DNA from: Tangfeifania diversioriginum
Lineage (GTDB): Bacteria > Bacteroidota > Bacteroidia > Bacteroidales > Prolixibacteraceae
DNA: 64,000 nucleotides
Direction: 5' to 3'
Assembly: GCF_900141875.1 (NCBI RefSeq)
Contig: NZ_FQZE01000004.1
Span: 167,075-231,074 of the forward strand
Below the pieces are notes generated by a model, which was not told the origin of the DNA, searched no databases, and saw only the letters and a list, made by a program, of their open reading frames with translations. This document shows, one piece after another, positions 26,301-35,059 of the stretch; the first letter of the stretch is position 1, and each line of letters begins with the position of its first letter. Both the position numbers and the translations under genes were made by a program.

Positions 26301-27127
26301 TGAACTTTGACTGGTCGAAATATTTTAACGCAGCTACCCTCGAAAAAATATTTTTCATTTTTATAGTTGTGGTGATTGGTGTGGCCCTAATTTATACATT
26401 TTCATTTTTAGTGAAGAAAATACTCCCTGCCAACTGGTCGAAGCAACGCAAAATGATAATTAACCGGGCTATTGTTTACACCGGTTTTATCGTACTGTTT
26501 TTTATTGTTATTTCTGAATTGAACATTGATTTGACGGCCGTTTTTGGTGCTGCCGGAATTATTGGAATTGTGGTGGGAATTGCCTCGCAAACCAGCATCG
26601 GGAATATTGTCAGCGGTTTTTTCCTGGTTTCCGAAAAATCATTCGAGATTGGCGATGTAGTGCGGCTGGGCGATAAATCGGGCACGGTTTACAGCATCGA
26701 TCTGCTTTCGATAAAAATCAAAACTTTTGATAATGTGTTGATTCGTATTCCCAATCAGACTGTCATCAGCAGCGACCTCACCAATGTTACGCGCTTCCCT
26801 GTCAGGCGCATGGATTTTACCGTAAGTGTAGCCTATAAAGAAAACCTGGACGAAGTAAAAAATCTGCTGTTTAGTATTGCCCAAAACAACCCGCTTTGCC
26901 TCGACGAACCAGAGCCATTGGTTTTGTTCGATAAATTTGGTACAAGCGGCATTGAAGTTCTTTTTGGCGTTTGGTTTGAAAAAGACAATTTTCGATCGGT
27001 AAAAAACAGTGTTTTTCAGGAAATTAAAGCTGTTTTCGATAAAGAAGGAATTGAAATCCCGTTTCCGCATGTAACGCTTTATTCCGGCGCAGAAACCAAG
27101 TCGTTTCCGGTAGAAGTAAAAAAATAA
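26300..27127 (+). CDS. MscS-family mechanosensitive channel
   Basis: A 275-residue small-conductance mechanosensitive channel of the three-helix E. coli MscS size. Helices lie at about residues 12-38 and 56-75, and the pore helix at 83-112 (AAGIIGIVVGIASQTSIGNIVSGF in two parts) has the Gly/Ala packing pattern of TM3. The beta domain follows (FEIGDVVRLGDKSGTV, IRIPNQTVISSDLTN) and an alpha/beta C-terminal vestibule domain. It releases solutes upon hypo-osmotic shock. Coupled to the DUF432 gene with a 1-base overlap. Confidence 0.93.
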   Translation: MNFDWSKYFNAATLEKIFFIFIVVVIGVALIYTFSFLVKKILPANWSKQRKMIINRAIVYTGFIVLFFIVISELNIDLTAVFGAAGIIGIVVGIASQTSIGNIVSGFFLVSEKSFEIGDVVRLGDKSGTVYSIDLLSIKIKTFDNVLIRIPNQTVISSDLTNVTRFPVRRMDFTVSVAYKENLDEVKNLLFSIAQNNPLCLDEPEPLVLFDKFGTSGIEVLFGVWFEKDNFRSVKNSVFQEIKAVFDKEGIEIPFPHVTLYSGAETKSFPVEVKK

Positions 27128-27144
27128 GAATTGGCAACAGGTAA

Positions 27145-27188
27145 AAAAAAGCAGTTGGCGAAAATTTGAATTTGCCAACTGCTTTTTT
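27145..27188. terminator. Bidirectional terminator between mscS and M3 peptidase genes
   Basis: A 15-bp perfect stem AAAAAAGCAGTTGGC (27145-27159) with GCCAACTGCTTTTTT (27174-27188). Both sides have homopolymer runs, serving convergent genes. Confidence 0.85.
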
Positions 27189-27206
27189 TGCCTACTAATA
27201 ACTTTC

Positions 27207-29330
27207 TTATTTCAGTCCCTTTTTCTCTAAGAACGGATCAATCGAAGGTTCTTTTCCGCGGAAATTTTTATAAACTTCCATTCCTTCATCAGCTCCACAT
27301 TTTTCAAGCAGTGTGCGGAATTTAGCCGCGACTTCCGGGTTAAACACATCGCCGGTTTCTTTAAATGCCGCATAAGCATCGGTGTCGAGCACGCCGGCCC
27401 AGTAATAAACGTAGTACCCGGCAGAATACCCGCCGCTGAAAATATGCGAAAAGTAGGTGCTGCGGTAACGTGGTAAAATTTCATCTATCAGTCCAATCCG
27501 GTCCATCGATGCTTTTTCAAAAGTGTTCACATCGTCAATAACCGGATTTTCCGTGGTGTGATAATCCATGTCGAGCAGAGAAGCAGCCACATATTCTCCG
27601 GTAATAAAACCCTGGTTGAATGTACCGCTCAGCTGGAGTTTCTCAATTAACTCGTCAGGAATAGGTTCGCCGGTTTCGTAGTGTTTGGCATACACTTTCA
27701 TCACTTCCGGCTCGGCTGCCCAGTTCTCCATAATTTGCGAAGGAAGTTCAACAAAATCGCGCGGAACAGTGCCGGAAGTGCGGTCGTACGGACCGTCAGA
27801 AAACAGCCCGTGCAGCGCGTGCCCAAATTCGTGGAAGAAAGTGCTTACCTCGTCAAAGCTAAGCAAAGCAGGAGTGTCTCCCGAAGGGCGCGTGAAGTTC
27901 ATCACAATAGAACCTATTCTTGGTATGCGCACACCGTCGCGGTATGTGGCGCTTCTGAAGCCGGTTGACCATGCTCCTACCCTTTTGCCGTTGCGCGGGT
28001 GGAAATCCATGTACAACACGCCAAGGTGCGATCCGTCGGCTTCGAGTACCTCGTAAACTTCGGCTTCTTCGTGATAAGTGGGCCAGTCGCGTTTTTCAAA
28101 CTGCAATCCGTAAAGGTTTTCAACCACGTAAAAAATACCATTTTTGGCATTTTCGAGGCTGAAATATTGTTTGAGCTCAGCTTCATCGAGATCGAACTTT
28201 TGCTTGCGCAGTTTTTCAATGTAATACCACCAGTCCCACGATGCCAGTTCAAAATCGCCGCCTTCGCTGTCGATAATCGCCTGCATTTCTTTCACATCTT
28301 TTTTGGCCATTTCCATAGCCGGGTTCCAAAGCTGCATCAGAAAATCGTAAACCGCATCCGGAGTTTTGGCCATGTTCACATCAATAATATATTCAGCATG
28401 GTTGTTGAATCCAAGCAATTCAGCCTTCTCGTCGCGCAGTTGAACTATTTGTTTTATAATTTCTTTATTGTCGAATTCATCGTCGTTATTTCCGCGCATA
28501 AAATATCCGCGGTAGAGTTTTTCGCGCAAGTCGCGATTTTCAGCATACTGCAAAAAAGGGATCATGCTGGGTTTTGCCAGGGTGAAAACCCATTTGCCAT
28601 CTTCACCAAAAGCTTTGGCATCGTCGGCTGCGCGGGCGATAACATCATCCGGCAAACCGGCCAGATCTTCTTCGTTATCAATTACCAGTTTGAAATTTTT
28701 GTTGGTTTCGGCCAGCAGGTTTTCGCCAAAATGCAAACTCAGTTTCGACAGCTCTTCATTTAGTCCCCGCAGTGTTTCCTGGTCTTCATCCGACAGGTTG
28801 GCTCCGTTTCTTACAAAATCATCGTAATATTTTTCAATAACACGAAGCTGTTCTTTATCGAGGTTTAAATCGTTGCGTTTTTGGTAAACTGCTTTAATTT
28901 TTTTGAACAGTTCGGGATTCAACGAAATGTTATCGCGGTGCTGGGTGAGCAACGGCGAAATTTCGCGGGCAATGGCCTGCATATCTTCGCTGGTATTGGC
29001 CGAGTTCAGCGGGTAAAAAGTGCCGGTAACTTTGTCGAGCAGTTCGCCCGATTTATCGAGAGCCAAAATGGTATTTTCAAATGTTGGTTCAGCCGGGTTG
29101 GAAGCAATGGCTTCAACTTCAGCAGCTTGTTGTTCAATACCTTCTTTTACTGCCGGAACAAAGTGTGCTTCGGTAATTTCATCAAATGGCGGAACGCCAT
29201 GCGGCGTTGTCCACTCCTTAAAAAACGGGTTTTTCATATCAGTATCAGATCCTTTCTTTTGATTTTGGCACGCTCCAAAAGCCAGTGCCAGCACAAAAGT
29301 TCCAATTAATAATTTTTTCATTTTTTTCAT
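27207..29330 (-). CDS. M3 family metallopeptidase (Dcp/oligopeptidase A-like), lipoprotein
   Basis: Zinc peptidase cleaving oligopeptides, most like peptidyl-dipeptidase Dcp. Start at 29330 (ATG) or 29321; both open a lipoprotein signal ending in LAFGACQ, so the enzyme is exported rather than cytosolic. The zinc site is STFFHEFGHALHGLFS (HExxH) with a downstream Glu in ELPSQIMENW. Other M3 marks are LGVLYMDFHPRNGKR and YYVYYWAGVLDTDAYAAF near the C-terminus. About 707 residues. A near-match -7 (TATTTTCG) lies at 29351-29358 upstream of the chosen start. Confidence 0.93.
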   Translation of the reverse strand: MKKMKKLLIGTFVLALAFGACQNQKKGSDTDMKNPFFKEWTTPHGVPPFDEITEAHFVPAVKEGIEQQAAEVEAIASNPAEPTFENTILALDKSGELLDKVTGTFYPLNSANTSEDMQAIAREISPLLTQHRDNISLNPELFKKIKAVYQKRNDLNLDKEQLRVIEKYYDDFVRNGANLSDEDQETLRGLNEELSKLSLHFGENLLAETNKNFKLVIDNEEDLAGLPDDVIARAADDAKAFGEDGKWVFTLAKPSMIPFLQYAENRDLREKLYRGYFMRGNNDDEFDNKEIIKQIVQLRDEKAELLGFNNHAEYIIDVNMAKTPDAVYDFLMQLWNPAMEMAKKDVKEMQAIIDSEGGDFELASWDWWYYIEKLRKQKFDLDEAELKQYFSLENAKNGIFYVVENLYGLQFEKRDWPTYHEEAEVYEVLEADGSHLGVLYMDFHPRNGKRVGAWSTGFRSATYRDGVRIPRIGSIVMNFTRPSGDTPALLSFDEVSTFFHEFGHALHGLFSDGPYDRTSGTVPRDFVELPSQIMENWAAEPEVMKVYAKHYETGEPIPDELIEKLQLSGTFNQGFITGEYVAASLLDMDYHTTENPVIDDVNTFEKASMDRIGLIDEILPRYRSTYFSHIFSGGYSAGYYVYYWAGVLDTDAYAAFKETGDVFNPEVAAKFRTLLEKCGADEGMEVYKNFRGKEPSIDPFLEKKGLK

Positions 29331-29493
29331 TTTGTATTTGATTTTGCCCTCGAAAATAACCAATTTCTTCATTCCATAAAATGATTCTCTTCTTATTCAA
29401 TACCGGACAGGCGATTTAAAATTTATATGGTAGTTGAAACAAGACATTTCTACTTTTAGTTGTTGTCCGGCAATTTAAAAAACTCGCAAAAAA

Positions 29494-29526
29494 GCCGGCA
29501 CTCTCTTTTGAGGAAAGCTCCGGCTA
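29494..29526 (-). terminator. Terminator of DUF349 gene
   Basis: AGCCGG and CCGGCT arms around a 21-base loop; on the minus strand a T-run follows. It lies 40 bases after the DUF349 stop codon. Confidence 0.65.
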
Positions 29527-29566
29527 CAATTTCTAAAAAATGCGATAATCCTATTCTGTAAAGTAA

Positions 29567-31915
29567 CTATTCCTCAGAATCGTCCATTTCGTCGATTACC
29601 CTGATTTTTTCCTTCAAAAACTCAATTTTCTCTTTTGTTTGCTCAATTTTCCTGTTTACATCTTCAATAAGCGATTCGGCATTTTTTGATTTGGCAAAAA
29701 AGCCCACATTATTGTCGAGCAGCACCAGGTCGTTTTGAAGTTGTTTGAGTTTACTCATGTACTTATCGCGTTCAAACTGCATTTTGTTTTGGCCCCGCGA
29801 AGTTTCCGAAAATGAAGCCATTTTGGTGCGAAACTTGAGTAAATTCCGTTTCGATTCGTCAATGTTCAAATCGTCGAACAGCTTATTAATAGCATCTCTG
29901 AACTGTTTCTGAATCTGATCTTTCTTTTTAATGGGCACGTGCCCTATTTCGGTCCAGCGGCGTTGAAAATCTTTCAGGTTTTTCAGATTCTCATCCACAT
30001 CACCTTTCGATTCAAAGCTTACGACATCTTTAATCAGTTGTTCCTTCTTCTTAAGGTTTTCCACCTGCTCTGAGTCGAGATTGGAGAAATGATCCGATTT
30101 TTTGTTGAAGAAATGGTCGCAGGCTGCCCTGAAACGTTTCCAGATGGCATCGGACTGTTTGCGCGGCACAGGACCAATTTCTTTCCACTGTTTCTGGATA
30201 TTTATGAAATCCTGGGTGGTTTTTCGCCAGTCGGTACTTTCTTTCAGCGATTCGGCCTGCATGCACAAGTCAGTTTTCAGTTGCAGGTTATTTTGTTGCA
30301 GCTCTTTGTTTTTGGCATAAAATTCACGTTTGGCATCAAAAAACGAATCACAGGCCTTACGAAACCGGTCGTAAATTTTGTTGTTGTCTTTGCGTGGAGC
30401 AAACCCGATGGTGCGCCAAACTTTCTGGATATTAATGACTTCTTTCGATTTCTCGCCCCACTCTTTGTGGGTGTTCAAATCCAATTCATTAATTTCTTCT
30501 ACCTGTTCGCACAATGCACGTTTGGCTTCCAGGTTTTTCTTTTGTTCGGCTTTTCGCTTGTCAAAATATTCCTGGTGTTTTTTGTTTATTTTGGCCGTGG
30601 AAGCCTTAAACCTGTCCCACAAATCGTCTTTGTTCTCCCGTGGTACAGGGCCAATTTCACGCCAGCGCTCATGCAGTTTCTGAAGCTCGTTAAAAGCCTT
30701 GATGATATTGGGCTCCAGCAAAAGTTCTTCGGCCTGTTCGCAAAGTCGGATTTTCATTTCCAGGTTTTTCTTTAAATCCAGATCGCGCAACTCTTTGTTG
30801 ATTTTTATGTAATCATAAAAATTTTCAACATGAAAATGGTAAGTTTCCCACAAGTCTTTTACTTTCGACTGCGGAACCAGTCCGATTTCGCGCCATCGAC
30901 GCTGCAAATCCCTAAAATCCTGGAAAGTTTTATTGATTGATTCTTCCTTGTTGAGCAAACTTTTAATCTCTTCAATTACCTCGTATTTTAACTGAAGATT
31001 GACTTCTTTTTCCTGCTCCAGCTTTCTGTTGTGCTCAGTTCTGAGATGCCGGTAGCGATTTAGTAAATCTTTTATGTCTTCTTCGTAGGGACTTTTCTCT
31101 GGTTTGAACTCCGACTCATCGCCGCCTTCCTCGATAAAATTTTTCTTCTGCTGTTCAGCTTCGTCTTTTACTTGTTTGTAAAAAGCTGCTTTTACGGCTT
31201 CTACATCATCTCTTATGCTGTAATAATCATCTTCTTGCAGAATATCGCGCAGGGCGTTAACAAGTTCAACCTGAGTATATTTGTTGTAATCGGGGGTCTC
31301 TTTTTGTTTTTGTGGTTCCGCTTGCTTCTTTTCTTTTTTTGAAGGAGTCTCTTTTTTGGGTTCCGGGCTCCCTTTTATTTTCTGTTCTTCGGCTGTGACT
31401 TCCTCTTTGTTGCCTGAATTTTCTTCTGATTCCGCTTCATCCTGAGGCTGTTTTTTAGGTTCAGGCGGAGTTTCTTTTTTTGTTGCTTCTCCCTTCCCGG
31501 GTTCTTCATTTATTTCCGAAGAAATTTCGGGTTCCTTTGTTTCGTCTTTTTCCTCGGACTGAGCAGATTTGGGATTTGGCTCATTTTCCTCCTTGTTTTC
31601 TTCAGCCTCTTTTTCAGATTCGGTTGAAGCTTCAGAAGTTATGTGTTCTGACTCTTCTGTCTCATCCGGGATTTTTGATTCAACAGGTTCCTGATTTTCC
31701 ACTTTAGATTCGGGGGCTTTTTCTTTTGGTTCATTCAATGCCTGTTCATCCGGAGAAGTGCTCTTTTCAGCCTCTTCTCCCGTGTCATCTGTGGTTTCTG
31801 TCGAATTTTCTGCGTTGACTACCCCTTCAGTTTCCTTGGTGTTTTCATCCTTTTCAGCGGTTGTTTTTTGCGTACTTTTTAACCCTTCAGGGTTTTTCAG
31901 ATCTTTAGGTTCCAT
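29567..31915 (-). CDS. DUF349 repeat protein with long acidic N-terminus
   Basis: A 782-residue cytosolic protein. Residues 1-~208 are low-complexity Glu/Lys/Ser/Pro sequence, clearly disordered. After a short helical stretch come five DUF349 units, each marked by a WxxIGxxP core: at residues 341, 418, 500, 577 and 654, spaced 77-82. The C-terminal ~60 residues are coiled coil. The repeats are helical bundles; DUF349 proteins are abundant in Bacteroidota but their function is unknown. The gene stands alone with a 425-base upstream region and its own terminator. Confidence 0.88.
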   Translation of the reverse strand: MEPKDLKNPEGLKSTQKTTAEKDENTKETEGVVNAENSTETTDDTGEEAEKSTSPDEQALNEPKEKAPESKVENQEPVESKIPDETEESEHITSEASTESEKEAEENKEENEPNPKSAQSEEKDETKEPEISSEINEEPGKGEATKKETPPEPKKQPQDEAESEENSGNKEEVTAEEQKIKGSPEPKKETPSKKEKKQAEPQKQKETPDYNKYTQVELVNALRDILQEDDYYSIRDDVEAVKAAFYKQVKDEAEQQKKNFIEEGGDESEFKPEKSPYEEDIKDLLNRYRHLRTEHNRKLEQEKEVNLQLKYEVIEEIKSLLNKEESINKTFQDFRDLQRRWREIGLVPQSKVKDLWETYHFHVENFYDYIKINKELRDLDLKKNLEMKIRLCEQAEELLLEPNIIKAFNELQKLHERWREIGPVPRENKDDLWDRFKASTAKINKKHQEYFDKRKAEQKKNLEAKRALCEQVEEINELDLNTHKEWGEKSKEVINIQKVWRTIGFAPRKDNNKIYDRFRKACDSFFDAKREFYAKNKELQQNNLQLKTDLCMQAESLKESTDWRKTTQDFINIQKQWKEIGPVPRKQSDAIWKRFRAACDHFFNKKSDHFSNLDSEQVENLKKKEQLIKDVVSFESKGDVDENLKNLKDFQRRWTEIGHVPIKKKDQIQKQFRDAINKLFDDLNIDESKRNLLKFRTKMASFSETSRGQNKMQFERDKYMSKLKQLQNDLVLLDNNVGFFAKSKNAESLIEDVNRKIEQTKEKIEFLKEKIRVIDEMDDSEE

Positions 31916-32340
31916 CTACAAATAATTTAAAATACCATTACCAAATGGTGTGCATACTTTTTTCTCGTTACGAAAATAGACATTTACACACTAATACTCA
32001 AAGATTTTAAAATAAAATGTGCCAGATACAATTTGTACCGTGGTTACATTTTTAGTATGTAAAATTTTGTTTATAAGCATACAATCATCATAAGTTCTGT
32101 TCGAAATAGTTTGCGAATTAATTTTCATCAATTTCCAGGTTGTCAAAAATCGGTACTATTAATGATTTTTTTTAACATGTGTTCTTAGTTTATGTTGCAA
32201 AACATCTGCAAAAAATTAACTTTCAATGTATAACATGTCTTGTGATATTTATAATTTAACAGAAAATAGTTATTTTTTCCACTTGAAGTGCAGCAATAAA
32301 ACAGCGTAAAATCAGTATTGAACCTAAAACCTTTTTCGGA
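31916..32340. other. AT-rich intergenic region between divergent DUF349 and ArsC-fold genes
   Basis: 425 bases with no plausible gene; a 60-codon frame on the minus strand looks random. A short dyad ACCATT...AATGGT sits near 31934-31949. A near-match minus-strand -7, TATTTTCG, is at 31971-31978, about 56 bases before the DUF349 start. Confidence 0.5.
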
Positions 32341-32778
32341 ATGAAAATCTTTTTTTTGAGCAACCAAAATTCATGCAGGAGCCAGATGGCAGAAGCGATT
32401 TTAAAGAGTTACGACTATGACCTTGAAATTTTATCGGCGGGCATTGCCCCGGTTGATCATGTGAGTGACATTGCCATTGAGGTAATGAAAGAAATCGGCA
32501 TTAACCTTTCACAACATCAACCGCGGAATTATTCTGAATATCAGGATATGGAATTTGATTATTTAATAACTGTTGGCGACGGCACCAATGAAGAGCTGAA
32601 AATTCCGCCGATTAAACACAAAAGAAAAATGCACCTGGGTTTCCATAATCCTTACGAAAAATCTGACGATGAAAATGAAATCAGGGAAAAGTGTCGCGAA
32701 ATCAGAGATGAGATAAAAACCGAGATGGATTATTTTTACCACCACATTCTGAAAAATCAAAAAAAGCAGCGTGTGTAG
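32341..32778 (+). CDS. ArsC/low-molecular-weight phosphatase fold protein lacking catalytic cysteines
   Basis: 145 residues with the fold of thioredoxin-linked arsenate reductase ArsC. The P-loop region reads FLSNQNSCRSQMAEA, where active relatives have CxxNSCRSQMAE: the nucleophilic Cys is Ser7 (codon AGC). Only the Cys just before Arg remains. The redox cysteines that active ArsC has in a TLCG...CP stretch are also missing; the matching part reads LITVGDGTNEELKIP. Other parts remain (ILSAGIAP, EIGINLSQHQP, MHLGFHNPYE). Hence it should not reduce arsenate or remove phosphate by the known mechanism. A phosphate- or protein-binding role is possible. It stands alone, opposite the pepP gene. Confidence 0.8.
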   Translation: MKIFFLSNQNSCRSQMAEAILKSYDYDLEILSAGIAPVDHVSDIAIEVMKEIGINLSQHQPRNYSEYQDMEFDYLITVGDGTNEELKIPPIKHKRKMHLGFHNPYEKSDDENEIREKCREIRDEIKTEMDYFYHHILKNQKKQRV

Positions 32779-32785
32779 CTGCTTT
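32761..32785 (-). terminator. Terminator of aminopeptidase P gene, inside arsC-like 3' end
   Basis: AAAGCAGC (32763-32770) pairs with GCTGCTTT (32778-32785). On the minus strand seven T residues follow. It covers the stop codon of the convergent ArsC-fold gene. Confidence 0.7.
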
Positions 32786-32790
32786 CAACG

Positions 32791-34179
32791 TTATTTTGAA
32801 ATTATCTCTTCAATTTCATCCGGTTCAATTGGAATGCGTTCTCCTATTATCTCACTGCCGGATGAAGTAACCAACACATCATCTTCGAGCCTGATTCCCC
32901 CAAAGTCGCGGTATGCATCCAGTTTCTCAAAATTAATAAAATCAGTATTTATTTTTTCGTTTTTCCACTTGTCAATTAATGCCGGAATGAAATAAACTCC
33001 CGGTTCGTTGGTAACGACATAACCAGGTTCCAGCCTTTTTGCAAAACGAAGCGCTGCCAGTCCGAACTGATCTGAAGGGCGGATCTCTTCGTCGTAGCCA
33101 ACATAAATCTGGCCAAGGTCTTCCATGTCGTGCACATCAAGTCCCATCATGTGCCCCAGGCCATGCGGGCAAAAAAGTGCATGTGCCCCGTTGTTCACAG
33201 CTTCTTTTACATCACCTTTCATAATCCCAAGGTTTTTTAGACCTGATGCGATTACTTCGGCAACAGCAAGATGTACCGATTTATATGTAACTCCGGGGGC
33301 AGTCAGTTTATGGGCTTCGTTATTGGCTGCAAGAACTATTTCGTAAATTTCACGCTGCTTTTGGGTAAATTTTCCACCCACCGGAACAGTCCGGGTAAAG
33401 TCGGAAGCATAATGCATCGAGGTTTCTGCCCCGGCATCGGTTAACATCAGCCGACCTTCCTTTAAATATTGTGAATGGTCGTGATTGTGCAGTGTTTCGC
33501 CATTCTGCGACAAAATAATCGGAAATGAAATCATGCTTCCGCCAGCAGCAGCAATACCTTCGATGGTACCGGCAATTTTTTGTTCCCACACACCTGGCTG
33601 AGCCATTTGCATAGCTGTTACATGCATCTCGTAGCCTGTGGCACAAGCCGCTTTAATTTCTTCCATTTCGCAAGGTTCTTTAACTGAACGAATGGCTACA
33701 ACAGCTTTTATCAAATCTGTAGAAACCGAGTCATTGATACTTGCTGTGGAAATTCCCAGCAACTCCTGAAGCCTCAAAATATTTTCGCCACGATAAGGCG
33801 GCAAAAAATGAACTTTCCGGCCTTTCCCGATGGCATCGGACAAAAAGCTGCCCAGCTTTGCCGAATGTGCTGAATTTTCAACTCCTGCTTTTTCTGCATT
33901 TTGCTGAATGCTGACCTGCGGCCCCATCCAGATGATATCATCCATATCTACATCGTCACCAAAAATATATTCCTCGCCCGAGTCAAAATCAATTGCTGCT
34001 GCAAGGCCCGGAAAATCGAGTCCGAAGAAATAGAGGAATGAACTGTCTTGCCTGAAATGGTAAGTATTACCCAAATAGTTCATGGGCGATTCTTCATTTC
34101 CCAGGAAAAGGCCTATTCCCTGCTGGATTTTATCTTTCAACTTTTTCCTTCGGTTAATATAAATACTTTTTCCAAACAT
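32791..34179 (-). CDS. pepP: Xaa-Pro aminopeptidase (aminopeptidase P family)
   Basis: Cytosolic dimetal peptidase that releases an N-terminal residue before proline. The N-terminal ~150 residues are the AMP_N domain (GLFLGNEESPMNYLGNTYHF, FRQDSSFLYFFG). The C-terminal pita-bread domain holds the metal ligands: LTDAGAETSMHYASDFTRT (two Asp), GLGHMMGLDVHD (His) and VVTNEPGVYF and GIRLEDDVLV (Glu). 462 residues, normal for PepP. A TATCTTCG near-match -7 lies at 34207-34214. Confidence 0.94.
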   Translation of the reverse strand: MFGKSIYINRRKKLKDKIQQGIGLFLGNEESPMNYLGNTYHFRQDSSFLYFFGLDFPGLAAAIDFDSGEEYIFGDDVDMDDIIWMGPQVSIQQNAEKAGVENSAHSAKLGSFLSDAIGKGRKVHFLPPYRGENILRLQELLGISTASINDSVSTDLIKAVVAIRSVKEPCEMEEIKAACATGYEMHVTAMQMAQPGVWEQKIAGTIEGIAAAGGSMISFPIILSQNGETLHNHDHSQYLKEGRLMLTDAGAETSMHYASDFTRTVPVGGKFTQKQREIYEIVLAANNEAHKLTAPGVTYKSVHLAVAEVIASGLKNLGIMKGDVKEAVNNGAHALFCPHGLGHMMGLDVHDMEDLGQIYVGYDEEIRPSDQFGLAALRFAKRLEPGYVVTNEPGVYFIPALIDKWKNEKINTDFINFEKLDAYRDFGGIRLEDDVLVTSSGSEIIGERIPIEPDEIEEIISK

Positions 34180-34342
34180 AATTTTAAAATTTTTAATGCT
34201 AACTCACGAAGATAGTATAAACTTTTTCCAATTAAATGGAGAACTAATTTTTTTGTAAAAACTGTATAATTTGAAACAACAATATTTTTTATAACATAAT
34301 TTATTTGAGTGAAATATTGTAACTTAGTACAAAAACATAAAA

Positions 34343-35059
34343 ATGAGTAACGCATTATTAACATATTTGGGTAAACGAATGGGAACGGACAGGTTTAGTG
34401 AACAAATCAGCGGCCCACCCGGCCCCATTATTACTATTTCGCGCGAAGTTGGTTGCAACGGGGTAAAACTGGCCAATAAACTGGCCACCAGCCTCAATAG
34501 CAAAAATATGGCACCCACCTGGAAGGTTCTGAGCAAAGAAGTTTTTTACGAAAGCGCACGGGAGCTGGACCTTGAGCCTGAAAAGGTCAGCCGGATTTTG
34601 AGGCAGGACAAATATACATTCAACGATATTTTAAACGCATTTGGCACGCGCAAGTATAAAAGCGAAAAAAAAGTGGTTAAAACGGTTACTGAAGTTATCC
34701 GCACGTTTGCTCTCGACGGATTTTGCATCATTGTTGGCCGTGCCGGTCATTTCATTGCCCATGATATAAAAAATGCACTTCACCTGCGCCTTGTTGCACC
34801 GCTCGAATATCGGATAAAAACAATCATTGAAAACAATCGTTTAAACCGCGAAGAAGCCATTGAATTTATTGAAATGGTGGAGAAAGAAAGAATGGCTTTC
34901 AGAAAATCGATAGGAAATGTACCCTGCGAGGAAGATTGTTTCGATTTGTTTATAAACCGTGCTTCATTCGACGATGAAAAAACCATAGAGTTGATAGAAC
35001 TGGCTGTTGAGAAAAAAGAAATACTAAAAGATTACAGTACCCGGATGAATTACTATTAG
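34343..35059 (+). CDS. Cytidylate kinase-like family protein
   Basis: A 238-residue protein of the cytidylate-kinase-like (AAA_26) family. The nucleotide-binding start is ITISREVGCNGVKLANKLA, in place of a standard Walker A, which is normal for the family. A FCIIVGRAGHFIAHD stretch (typical GRGG-like) and LRLVAPLEYRIKTI follow. The true substrate of these proteins is not established; they differ from Cmk proper. The last 4 bases overlap the convergent ung-like gene. Confidence 0.82.
   Translation: MSNALLTYLGKRMGTDRFSEQISGPPGPIITISREVGCNGVKLANKLATSLNSKNMAPTWKVLSKEVFYESARELDLEPEKVSRILRQDKYTFNDILNAFGTRKYKSEKKVVKTVTEVIRTFALDGFCIIVGRAGHFIAHDIKNALHLRLVAPLEYRIKTIIENNRLNREEAIEFIEMVEKERMAFRKSIGNVPCEEDCFDLFINRASFDDEKTIELIELAVEKKEILKDYSTRMNYY

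Noticed and set aside
27999..28763. 254-codon plus-strand frame inside the M3 peptidase gene
   Set aside because: Antisense to conserved M3 sequence; Phe/Ile/His-rich composition mirrors the coding strand.
30089..30775. 228-codon plus-strand frame inside the DUF349 gene
   Set aside because: Antisense to regular DUF349 repeats; its own pseudo-repeats come from the repeats on the other strand.
32185..32367. 60-codon minus-strand frame between DUF349 and arsC-like genes
   Set aside because: AT-rich, overlaps the start of the arsC-like gene, no protein-like pattern.
32341..32778. Active arsenate reductase as a label
   Set aside because: The nucleophile and both resolving cysteines are missing, and no arsR or arsenite exporter is adjacent.
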